Below, piece after piece: positions 21,501-31,494 of a DNA stretch of 64,000 nt. The stretch spans positions 1 through 64,000 of the forward strand of contig JPHH03000014.1 in the NCBI GenBank assembly GCA_000750105.3, written 5' to 3'. The notes under the pieces were generated by a model, which saw only the letters and a program-made list of their open reading frames with translations, was not told where the DNA came from and searched no databases. Position 1 is the stretch's first letter. Each line of letters begins with the position of its first letter. Source of the stretch: Tolypocladium sp. Sup5 PDA-1 (Eukaryota > Ascomycota > Sordariomycetes > Hypocreales > Ophiocordycipitaceae). A program made the translations under genes and the position numbers.

Positions 21501-22704
21501 GCAGTACTCCCAGTAGCTTGTACCGTTCCGTGCTGGCCAAGGCATTCGCGCCAACGTTGGGCACTTCCTGACATTGAAGGTCGCCATGCAAAACTGGCGT
21601 GCAGTAGGTCGGTCGCTCGCCGGCCTGACCAGCCTTGTGGATGAGGCATTGGATCTCGGCTCTGACGTCCTCCAAGTAGGCACGGTAAGTCCCCAGCTCT
21701 GTCGTCCCAGACGGGCCGCCCGGCGGAGCGGGCGCTGTTGGCGTAAAGGCACCTTCATCCACGCCGTTGCGGTCCATCACTTGCTCAGTGAATTCCAACT
21801 GCTCGAAGATTGAAAAGCAACGAGGTCCGAAGAGCACGGCAAATCGCTTGTTCCGTTTCGATATGCTTCGAACATCGTCTGGGTCTGATTCGAGCAAATT
21901 CTTGAGGTACGTGTTGAGGTTCAGAGGTGCTTGATAAGCCCAGTCGTCGGTTGCGCCCTCGTACCGGCTTGGTTCCTGTTCCTTTGCGACCCTCAGTTGC
22001 TCGCAAATGGCCTCCCGATCCAACAAGAGCTTTACCCACCAGGTGGGCATTCGAGGCTCCGACACTTCCAGAACTACCTGAAAAGTACAGGGCGGTGCCG
22101 AGCACACAAAGTGTTCGCGTGCCAAAAGGGGATAATATTTGTTGTGATCGCTGGTAATTTCCGTATCCGCGGCTGAGCCTACCCAGACCAGGTGGTGCCA
22201 GGGAAACTGGTTATCTCGTAGCGGCCATCCAGATTGACCCGGGTCGCATACCGCGTCGGTATGAGTTTCGTCCCATGCCATTTTGAAGACGAAGTGGAAG
22301 TGACAGTCGAGGCATATCGCTGACAGCACTCGAGTGGAGGGCGTCGAAAAGCTTTGGTTGCCATTGATTACCAGCTTGTGAGGATGGTCCCAGGTGTAGG
22401 TGCTGTCCAGCTTGACGCTCCGCGCTCGCTCGAACATGTCGCAAACGGTGAAGTTGTTGTTGATCAGCTCGTATATCCATCGACTCGGGTGGCATCCTAT
22501 TCAAATGGTATCTTGTTAGTATCTGCAGGACTATTGAGAGATAGGTACGCAACAAGTCTTACCGGCTACCTCTCTACTGGGAGCCAGGTTCGACTTCATG
22601 GGTGTCATGTTGTGTGGCACAAAATCGGTTTGCGCAGTGCCCGGCAGAGCGGCGTAGGAGCTCGCATCTTGGTCCTGAGACCGCAAATTGTACGCGCCCG
22701 CCAT
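18508..22704 (-). CDS. UBP2: Ubiquitin carboxyl-terminal hydrolase 2 (Ubp2-type)
   Basis: Model: exons 22704-22563, 22496-21013, 20916-20505 and 20441-18508 (introns 66, 96 and 63 nt), 1323 residues. The N-terminal half has Cys-pair motifs (CLDCHFHF) and repeated helical modules typical of Ubp2. The USP catalytic core has the Cys box NNIGNTCYLNSLLQ (C about 623) and the His box GHLMSGHYWVW (H about 1210), separated by a long acidic/Ser insertion. Ubp2 trims K63-linked ubiquitin chains and in yeast works with Rsp5/Rup1. The 63-nt intron leaves the frame open, but removing it restores VVAQAFAHELATLF. The 96-nt intron is the least certain: reading through meets an in-frame TAG at 20989-20991. 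Confidence 0.88.
19201..19312 (-). repeat. Short degenerate repeats inside Ubp2
   Basis: Three units of 39-42 bp encode NADTSGN, NTDTNGN and SADTNGK with short linkers, inside the low-complexity insertion between the Cys and His boxes. Copies are imperfect and in frame. Confidence 0.6.
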
Positions 22705-24285
22705 CTTGTCGAGGTTGACGCTGCTTTGGTGCCCGCAGCGGTGCCGAAGGTTCTACTCGTTTCAAGAAGGGCTTCAGCCGGGCGCGAGATTCGGTCGTCT
22801 AGGCAGGTAATGGGCCAGAATCAGCTCGCAAGGCGGCCAGCGACGCTTGCGGCTGTTGTACCCGAAAAGGAATAAATGGTATGTCGTTTTGGTTTTCGCT
22901 TCGCGGTGATGCGTGAGGAACCAAGAATCGTAGGGCAGCTGAGGTCGGTGAGGTTGGCGCCTGCTCAACAGCCGCCTCTTTCAGAACGTTGACGGGGAGT
23001 CGAAAGCGCAAGTGTGTCCTTGGACCAACCTTCAGGCCAGGGACATGGCGGTATTTCGGACGCCCGAGCTGAGGGAAGAGGCGTAACGGATTGCGTAGAC
23101 CTGCTGCGGCGTTGTCGGGCTCGTGGTGTGCGTGATGCAGTGGCGACGTGACGATTTGGCTGACGCAGCTCCTTGATCCAACGTCGAAGCTCCCCTGTAA
23201 GCCGCTACGCCTGCCCAACGGTGCTGATGACTCAGCTCGAACATGGTCCCGATCTCCTCACAGAGGCACCTCCAACTTTGCAACAACCTCTTAAATTTTG
23301 CAAAGATGCAGGCTCTGCCCGGCCTGTGGCCTCCGTGGGATGCAGCGGAGGCACCACGCACATCCAACCGGTGTCTGAATCAGTCCTCGCAGCCAGGTTG
23401 CAACCGAGTTGAACCACCAAGACCGCGTTTGGCCTGGCTCACGTTACAGGACACTGACACCCAGATCAGGCCCTGAGCCGTGGGAGAACCCAGTTCGGCG
23501 CACACGCTCGCCGGCTCGAGCTCCGTCGGGTCATGCACGACAGTATCTGACTAGTCGGCTCGACAAAATCATCACTCTGGGAGCGAAGTCGGCATGGGCG
23601 TCGCAGCCACCACGGGCCTCGAACATGCTCACCAAAGGGTGTGCAGCAGGGGAATCATAATAGCGTCCACATTGTCCTGCTCGTCGACGGATATTACGTC
23701 AAGCCTGTGGACACTGGCGCCTCCCACCGTGAAGGCATGCGTTGAGACCGTCTTTGACGAACGGCCATTCAGGGGTGTGTCCGCACAAGTTGCTGCAAGC
23801 TTCCCCTGTGAAATGACCGTCTATGATATGACCCATAGTGTAGATGCCAGTTGTTGGAATAGACGGCACGAAAGCCCTCCAGAGGTCTTGGACGTATTGT
23901 CCAAAGGCACCGCAAACAAGGAGCGAGCAACAGCTTCGGCGATGCGGCACTGACCTGCGTAACGAGAGCGTCTTTAAATGCGTCGACAAAATGCTCTTTT
24001 GAGATTTGGTCAATAACTTAGTAAATCCCCAAGCGAGTTAACGGCACGTCCGACGAAACCACGACGTCGACGTCCGGCCGGATGTCCGACCAAGTTGCGG
24101 CTCGGACACCGAGAGACTCACCCCGCTCCGTCTCCGCCTCGGACCCTTGCGGATTATTCAACGTCACCAGTACCCGCAAGCCGAGCTGCGGCAATATCCT
24201 TCCATTGAACCCATCCGATCCGATCTTAGATGCTCGCCCTGTCGCCGATTCAAGTTAACAAAAGAGCCGCAGCAAGACAGCAACA
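22705..24285. other. Divergent intergenic region (1.6 kb)
   Basis: Upstream of Ubp2 (-) and the hydantoinase-like gene (+). The leader ATTCAAGTTAACAAAAG to CAACAATG precedes the plus-strand start. Short frames here lack protein-like composition. Confidence 0.5.
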
Positions 24286-27200
24286 ATGTGCGCCGTCAAG
24301 GATGTGAGACGCCTCCGTATAGGCGTCGATGTCGGTGGCACCAACACCGACGGTGTCATCCTCGACCCTCAGGCCGTATCATCTCCCGACAAGGGCGTCT
24401 TAGCATGGCACAAAGCTCCCACCACGACGAACCCGAGCGTCGGCATCAACGATGCCATCACGGCCATGTTTGAGTCTGCCAAGATTAGCCCGGACGAGGT
24501 CGCCAGCGTCACCATTGGAACGACGCACTTTGTCAACGCCGTCGTGGAGAGAGATGCATCAAGGCTCTCCACCGTTGCCGTCGTCCGTCTTTGTGGCCCC
24601 TTCTCGAAGCATGCCCCTCCGTGCGTGGACTGGCCAGATGACATGAGGGAGTTGATACTCGGCCACTACGCACTGCTCAAGGGTGGTCTGGAAGTTGATG
24701 GGAATCTGATCTCGGACATTGATGAGAATGAAATCAGAGCAGAATGCGCAGCAATCCGAGAAAAGGGCATCAAGAGCATCGTGGTAAATGGCGTCTTCAG
24801 CCCGATTGACACCGTTGAGCGGCAGGAAGAGAGGGCTGCCGAGATCATCAAGGCGGAGCTGCCGGGCTGCGATGTTGTGTGCTCAAAGGAGATTGCCAAC
24901 CTCGGGTTCCTGGAACGCGAGAATGCATCTATTCTGAACGCCTCGATTCTTTCATTTGCCAGAAAGACGATTAGGTCCTTCCAGGAGCCTGTTCACAAGT
25001 TGGGTCTGCATTGCCCCGTCTTCATCACGCAAAACGACGGAACCGTCCTCTGCGGGGAGACGGCAGCACGGCTTCCCATCCGAACCTTTTCAAGTGGCCC
25101 GACAAACAGCATGAGAGGTGCTGCATTTCTGGCACAAGGGGAGCTGTCCGAGGCAATCATGGTGGTCGACATTGGTGGAACCACCACTGACGTCGGCCTA
25201 CTCCAGGCAAATGGGTTCCCCCGACAGCAGGCAGCATACAGCGAGCTTGCGGGCATCCGAATGAACTTTTCATGCCCAGATGTCAAAAGCATAGGGCTTG
25301 GAGGAGGCTCCATCGTTCGAAAAGAGGATGGCTTTACTGTCGGCCCAGACAGCGTCGGCCACAGGCTACCCGAGGACTCCATTGTCTTTGGCGGCAAGAT
25401 TCTCACGGCGACGGACTGCACAGTTGCTGCAAACTCGGACATCGATATCGGCAACCGTGACCTCGCCAACGGGGCTCTCAGTGCCGACCAACTCAACACA
25501 TTCAAGGAGCTTGTACGCGCCAAGTTGGAAAAGGTAGTCGACAACATGAAGACGTCCCCGGAAGACCTACCTGTTCTTCTTGTCGGCGGCGGCGCCGTTA
25601 TTGCTCCGGATGAGTTGAGAGGAGCAAGTAAAGTCCTCAAGCCAAAGTGGTCGCAGGTTGCAAACGCCATTGGCGCGGCCATGGCTCGCGTCAGTGCCGT
25701 GGTGGACATTGTCAAGTCTACCGAGTCCAAGTCGACTAGTGAGTTGCTTGAAGAGGTCGGGCAGCAAGCGATCGAAAAGACCGTGGCTGCTGGCGCCCTG
25801 CGTTCGTCCGTCGAGATTGTTGAAAAGGAGACGTTGCCTCTTGCGGTAAGTTGAATGATGAGGATGCTCAGGGCGAAGCTAATGGATATTACAGTACATC
25901 GCCCATAAGACCCGATTCATCGTCCGTGCCGCTGGCGACTTTGATCTCTCCAAGAGCGAGATCGCCTCTCTGCCACCAGAAGATACATCCGAGCCAGCTC
26001 AAGACATGAGCCAGTACGAACGAAAGGCAAACGAGCGCAGTTCTATGGACGTGTCTAAGAAGGCAGAGCCAGAGCTAGACATACTGTCTTACAGGCCAAA
26101 TGTCAAGAATCGAGTTTGGTACATTTCCGAGACGGATCTGGATTGGATCGCGATTGGATGCTACATCCTTGGCACTGGCGGCGGCGGCTCGCCTTACTCG
26201 CAAATGGTACGACTTCGATCAGAGCTGCGAAAGGGGGCGATTGTACGTGTCGTGAATCCCTACGACTTGAAAGATGATGACCAAGTTGGGTGCGGTGGCG
26301 GAGTCGGCAGCCCGACCGTGGGGATCGAGAAGCTGGCGGCAGACGAGTTGATGGAGGCACAAACAGAGTTGTACAAGATATGTGATCGGCCAGCCACGCA
26401 CATGATTGCAATCGAGATTGGCGGCGGAAACGGCCTGCAGGGCATGACCTTGGGAGCCAGCACATACATGGACATTCCAGCTGTCGACGGCGACTGGATG
26501 GGCCGAGCCTATCCCACGAAGTGGCAGACCACGCCCGTGGTGTTCAACGAGCGAAGCCCCATATGGTTTCCCATTGCCATGTCTGACGGCAACGGAAACG
26601 TCGTCCTCATGCCAAAGGCTAGCTCTGATCTGCAGGTCGAACGCATCTTGCGCGCTGCTCTCAGCCAGATGGGATCCCACACAGGCTGTGCCGAGGCCCC
26701 CGTCTCGGGGGCCGAGACAAAGCGCTGGGTCGTCGAGCACACAATATCGCAGGCATGGAGGATCGGACGCGGCGTCGCTCGTGCGAGGAAAGAGAACCGC
26801 GTGGATAACGTCGCGGAGTCGATCATCGAAGAGTGCGGAGGCAAGGGCGCCGGCAGAGTCTTGTGGAAGGGCAAGATTGTCGGCGTCGAGCGAACTCTGA
26901 GGTCAGGATATGTCTATGGCGAATGCATCATCGAAGGTGCAAGCGTCAGGAACGAAGGAGATATCGTTGATGGAGAAAGCATGAGCCCGTCCTTCCACGG
27001 TACCATCAAGATACCGTTCAAGAACGAGAACATTGCCGCCCTCAGAGTGCGCGACGACGGCGGAGAGGAACGCCAGGAGGACGTGCTGGCAATCGTCCCC
27101 GACTTGATTACCATCATTGACGCGCAGAACGGTGAAGCTATCGGAACTCCCGAGTACAGGTACGGCTTGTTTGTTGTCGTGTTGGGACTTGCTGCCAGCG

Positions 27201-27337
27201 ACAAGTGGACTTCGACGGAGAGGGGAATCAAGCTTGGCGGGCCAGAGGGATTCGGCTTTGAGCATTTAAAGTACACACCTCTGGGGACGTTTGTGACGCC
27301 CAAGAGCGTGATAGATGAGTATGATGAGAGCACCTAG
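24286..27337 (+). CDS. Hydantoinase/oxoprolinase-DUF917 fusion protein
   Basis: Two exons, 24286-25845 and 25895-27337, with a 49-nt intron (GTAAGT..GCTAAT..ACAG, phase 0). The product is 1000 residues. Residues 10-190 form the hydantoinase/oxoprolinase N-terminal region (GVDVGGTNTDGVIL phosphate motif, SVTIGTTHFVNA). Residues about 200-500 are the HydA-type ATPase core (QNDGT, FSSGPTNSMRGA, VVDIGGTTTDVG, GLGGGS, LLVGGGAV). After about residue 600 there is a DUF917-type domain (LGTGGGGSPY, GCGGGVGSPT, EIGGGNGLQ, PAVDGDWMGRAYP). In bacteria these two domains are usually separate neighbouring genes; fungi often carry the fusion. ATP-dependent ring opening of a cyclic amide is the family's chemistry, but the substrate is unknown. 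Confidence 0.92.
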
Positions 27338-27606
27338 CGGAAGACGACAGTTGCCACCGTCATGCCTTTGAGTCCAGACAACTGCCCGGTCAGGGTTTTG
27401 ACCTTCACCATGCAGGCGCCTACACAAGGGGGTCTACAAAGTCTATTTATACAACCCAGCTGCCAACATAAGGCCCTTGGCGCAGTGTACAGCAAAGCTG
27501 CCAGTGAGTCTAGCGGCAGCCCTACGGCGGTTGAATCTATCGTCAGCGCACTCAGAAGCCCTCGTTATGGTAGATCTGTGAAATTAGATTCCTTTAACCA
27601 TGGGCA

Positions 27607-27760
27607 CGGCAGGCCACTTTCGTCGAGGCAACAGCAGGCTACGGTAGCTGCGATTGATCTATTCAATTGGGTCCTTTTGATCGAGACGACGGCGTCCGCG
27701 GCAGGCCACTTTCATAGAGCAACGCCGGCCACGGTAGGCCACGGCAGCTGCGATTGATCC
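27607..27760 (+). repeat. Imperfect direct repeat, about 92-bp spacing
   Basis: A block starting CGGCAGGCCACTTTC and ending AGCTGCGATTGATC occurs at 27607-27660 and again, with substitutions and a short insertion, at 27699-27759. Differences are spread along the unit, so the duplication is not recent. Confidence 0.8.
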
Positions 27761-28004
27761 GTTATAAGAATCTTTAAGTAATAATAGATATAGCGAGATG
27801 TATAGCTTAGTTATAAATGAATTGGAGGTATACTCTTTTTCTAAGTCTAGATAGTGCTTTTTTATCGACGTTGAGTGAGAAAACGCTACCTGTAACTAGA
27901 CTTTTTAGAGGGGTTTACGTCTAACTTGGAGCAAACTCGACGTTGTCTCCAATAACTCAATTGCGTCACCTTATAAGGCTGTGAGTCATTTGAAAGCTAT
28001 TGGA

Positions 28005-28360
28005 GTGCGCACGTGAACGTCTGGCGAGTGTCAATGCTCAAGTCTCAACCCGTGACCCGTAGGCATAACAACGTGGCGCGTTGTCAAGTCGTCTGCACAA
28101 CATTTCGCAGCCTCTTGCTTCTTCCCACAACGCCCTCCTCCTAACACGTTCTATGATCAAAATCCAAGAAAGCAGCTTCAGTGCACGCGTGAACGCCTGA
28201 GGAGTATCGACTCGCAACTATCAACCCTTGAGGCGTCGGCGCAACCAGCAGGCACTTCACAACGTCGCCCGCGCAAACCACAACGTTTCGCATCCTGCTT
28301 TCTCTTCCCGAGGCCCTCTCCCTAGCATTTTTCTTCACTACAACGCAAGAAGCAACTTCA
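28005..28360 (+). repeat. Tandem duplication of about 178 bp upstream of an F-box/ankyrin gene
   Basis: Copy A is 28005-28180 and copy B is 28181-28360. Both begin GTGC followed by ACG..TGAACG, share CAACCC, CACAAC, TTTCGCA and CTTCCC blocks in the same order, and end AGC(A/G)-ACTTCA-like sequence. The copies have diverged strongly and lie end to end without a spacer. Confidence 0.8.
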
Positions 28361-28666
28361 GCCAAAACAGCCGACTGAGAAACACGCACATCCCCGACGT
28401 TATCCTTCCGCGTAACTGATCAAGCCCTTCTGTTGGTTCTTAGCGAGCTGCCGCTGTTGAGCACTCGAAAAACTGCACTCGATTTCTTGAGGCCTTGCTG
28501 CCTGACTGTTGCACAATAAAACAACAGAAAACTCCGTTTCTGAAGGCCTGCGCTTCGCCTTTCTCTCACCGTTGACCCAACACGCGTTGCAACGCGGTGA
28601 TCAGGACACTCTCCCCGCCACACAACTCAGCAGTCCCCCAAACACAACCAGGCTTCACGTTTCACC

Positions 28667-30622
28667 ATGGAGTCGAATGAAAACACGGAAAAGTCGCCTC
28701 ACCCATGGCTCGTCCGCATCCCCACCGAGATTAAAGACAACATCGCCTACCGCTTGAAGGAAAAGGACCTCGGCAAGCTCGCCCGAACTTGCTGGATGTG
28801 GTACTTCGTTGCCACACCCCATCTCTACACCAAGAATGCCAAGTTCGGCAACTCAACTGCCATTCAATGGGTTTCCCGCCGAAGCACATCCATTCAAGAG
28901 GAACAAGCCGACCGCAAGATCTTGAAACTGGCTGTGGAGCATGGTGCTGATGTCAACGCTGTTCACAAGAACAAGGAAGACGAAAGGTTCATCCGCGAGA
29001 ATCGATCTTATGTCGGCCCCTTTGGATCGGCCCTCCACTTTGCCGCAGCTTTAGGCAAAGAAATCATCGTGCGAGACCTACTCAAATACGGAGCCGACGT
29101 CCGCGCTTTGAGCTCCGGCTTCAACATGCCCAACTACAGTGTCCTCGTGGACCCGGATCGAAACGGAGAAATGGGACGGTACGGTAGCGCGCTGTATGAC
29201 AGCTTTGCTAAGACCTGCTGGCTGCCGCTTCTGCTGCCGCTCATTCGAAACCACAAGAACATTGTTCGGATGCTCGTCGACGCCGATGCTCCTGCTCAGC
29301 TCGCTGTCTCCAGCCGAGACTGGGATCTCGACCCGAACACGGCTGTCGTCACGGTCTACCATCTGTTCGCAGCGATGCCGCAGGAGGATTACCAAGACGA
29401 CATGTACGACCTCCGAAGTGAGCTTTTCGACAAATGTAAGCCGAGTCTCAATGCCAACCTGCCGAGAATCGCGTCTATGTTTTCCGCCCTGCACATTGCT
29501 CTGCACCTTGGCAGACAGACAGCCTTATCCACACTCCTCCGGACTGGAGCTGACGTCGAGGTGTCGACAGACCTTGGAAGAACACCACTCATCTATGCCA
29601 TCAAGCGTTGTGCCGATGGCCCACCGGCACTGGCACGCAAGTTCTTGATCCAGTCCATCGAAGAACTCATCAAGCACGGAGCCAACGTCAATCGACACTC
29701 GCACCCAGCGGCTGCGGAGTCGCCTCTGATTTGTGCCATGCCGGACGCCTTCATCCACTTAACCACTGCGGACCAGCGGAGCAAGGCATGCACAGACGTG
29801 ATGGAAGTCGTGGACCTGCTGGTCAAAAACGGGGCTCACATCAACGGCAGGAACTCCAGGGGACGCACAGCCATTCACAAGTTGTGGGAAGAGATTGTGT
29901 TCCTGAACGGTGACCACAGATACCTTGGAAAGCTCTTGAAACATCTCGTGTCAAGGGGGGGCGATATCAACCTTACAGCTTACCCAGGCGGCTCAACGAT
30001 TCTGCATGACTTCTTTGCCGAAGAGGCCAAGAGATCCGAGGATAAGGATATGCCACTTCACCTGCTCAACTTGCTTGTGAGTTTGGGAGCTACCATCAAG
30101 CATTACGAGGCTAACGCTGTCTTCAAGCTTTGGATTCGAAGCACTAGACTCCGATCGGCCAAGGGCTACAAGTTTTTGCAGCACAAGGAGCACCTCTCTC
30201 AGGGAGCCATTAACCATGCCTACCTATATGCGTTCGAGAAACAGGATAGAGTGCTTTTCTCCGCACTACAGACGGCGTTCCTGAATCCTACGAATGGGTC
30301 ACAACTGGTTGGAGTTGCTGCCAAGGCCCCCAATCACAACCTTTGGGCGAAAGTGAAGCACTTGAAGTTCGATCCGAACTGGTGTTCTCCAGAGGGATTT
30401 ACCTATCTTCACATGATCGTGGACAAGGTGGGCATCAATGGATATAATGAGAAGTTCGCTATGAAGGACGCGCACTACTTCATCCAGCTCAGCACGTCGG
30501 TCTGCACCAAGGACATGATGGGGCTCACGGCCATTCAACGATTGCGCCAGCGACAGTCTGATTTCAGGAGATTGCGGCTCTTGCTGCTCGACGAACGGGA
30601 CAGGGAACTCGGAATGTTCTAA
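28667..30622 (+). CDS. F-box-like / ankyrin-repeat protein
   Basis: Single exon, 651 residues, starting in an ideal context (TTCACCATGG). Residues 15-55 (WLVRIPTEIKDNIAYRL, LGKLARTCW) look like an F-box. The rest contains at least seven ankyrin units, seen by markers such as AVEHGADVNA, ALHFAAALG, LLKYGADVRA, LLRTGADVEV, LIKHGANVN, LLVKNGAHINGRN and LVSRGGDIN. F-box proteins recruit substrates to SCF ubiquitin ligases, and ankyrin repeats would provide the binding surface. Such genes are numerous and fast-evolving in some moulds. The partner is unknown, and the F-box call is by pattern only. Confidence 0.88.
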   Translation: MESNENTEKSPHPWLVRIPTEIKDNIAYRLKEKDLGKLARTCWMWYFVATPHLYTKNAKFGNSTAIQWVSRRSTSIQEEQADRKILKLAVEHGADVNAVHKNKEDERFIRENRSYVGPFGSALHFAAALGKEIIVRDLLKYGADVRALSSGFNMPNYSVLVDPDRNGEMGRYGSALYDSFAKTCWLPLLLPLIRNHKNIVRMLVDADAPAQLAVSSRDWDLDPNTAVVTVYHLFAAMPQEDYQDDMYDLRSELFDKCKPSLNANLPRIASMFSALHIALHLGRQTALSTLLRTGADVEVSTDLGRTPLIYAIKRCADGPPALARKFLIQSIEELIKHGANVNRHSHPAAAESPLICAMPDAFIHLTTADQRSKACTDVMEVVDLLVKNGAHINGRNSRGRTAIHKLWEEIVFLNGDHRYLGKLLKHLVSRGGDINLTAYPGGSTILHDFFAEEAKRSEDKDMPLHLLNLLVSLGATIKHYEANAVFKLWIRSTRLRSAKGYKFLQHKEHLSQGAINHAYLYAFEKQDRVLFSALQTAFLNPTNGSQLVGVAAKAPNHNLWAKVKHLKFDPNWCSPEGFTYLHMIVDKVGINGYNEKFAMKDAHYFIQLSTSVCTKDMMGLTAIQRLRQRQSDFRRLRLLLLDERDRELGMF

Positions 30623-31494
30623 TAGAATTAACTTGGAGCTAGTTTGCAAGTGCAGGCAGGGCACGTCAACACGTAAACACGGGACCACGCGTCTCCCCCT
30701 CGCCATTGCCATTCATGTCCCCACGGGCTACTACCTCTGTTTCGTTCAACAATTGTAATACAATGGTTGCTTCATTCCCACCCCTCCGCCATTGGTCCTC
30801 CCTCGAGGGCATCATCGATTTCTCCGCCGGGCCGTCTTTGGGGTCGGATCAACGTACCCAGTCAAAGCGCAAATTCTACTCGATACTCGACCATTTTGAC
30901 GCCACAAACAAAAAGAGCGACAATGGCGATAGTGGCGGCAGAAGCACCAGCGCCAGCACACATAACCGCTGTCTGCTCGTCCGCCTCACCTGCGATTGTT
31001 CGCGTTCCGAGGAGTCGCAAGATGCTTTCTTACGGGCCTTCTTTCGGTCTGTTTTGGGCGGGGGAGACGGTTTGCACAACCAGGCTGCAATTTTAGAGCT
31101 ATTGTTTACGTTAAATTTACGAAGCATTCAATTACGCGTTTCGGTAACTGAAAGCAAAATTACAGCGTCATGAGGACATCTGCGTTTGCGAACGTGGAAA
31201 GAAGAAAGAACAAAGCTTGGGACACTCATCAAAAGGACTGAGCCCAAACGTTGACAAAGCACTGCGGTAGACAAAGCTTCAAAATATCTTGCCGCAATTA
31301 ACAAAAGGCATGCCTGTATAAACCTGCTGAAGATCAACTCCAAATGGCGCAGAGAACAGACTCCTGCAACAGCTCACGGGAACACCTACGTCTGGTATTG
31401 TCAAACCGTATTGTGCCCCAGAGACAATCACACCTCAGTGCAGTTCGCAACATCATCTCGTCATTTGACCAACGCCCAAGTCCCCAAGCCCACA
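30623..31494. other. Intergenic between the two F-box/ankyrin genes
   Basis: An 870-bp spacer. A 155-codon plus-strand frame (30706-31173) has no domain-like composition. AT-rich stretch at about 31090-31170. Nothing convincing was seen. Confidence 0.5.

Larger units (their letters stand above)
27338..28666. other. Accessory-looking intergenic region with duplications
   Basis: 1.3 kb before the F-box/ankyrin genes. In order it holds an imperfect direct repeat (27607-27760), an AT-rich stretch (about 27755-27920) full of TA steps, and a 176/180-bp tandem duplication (28005-28360). No transposase or other coding domain could be read. It may be a decayed mobile-element remnant plus a duplicated promoter. 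Confidence 0.6.
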
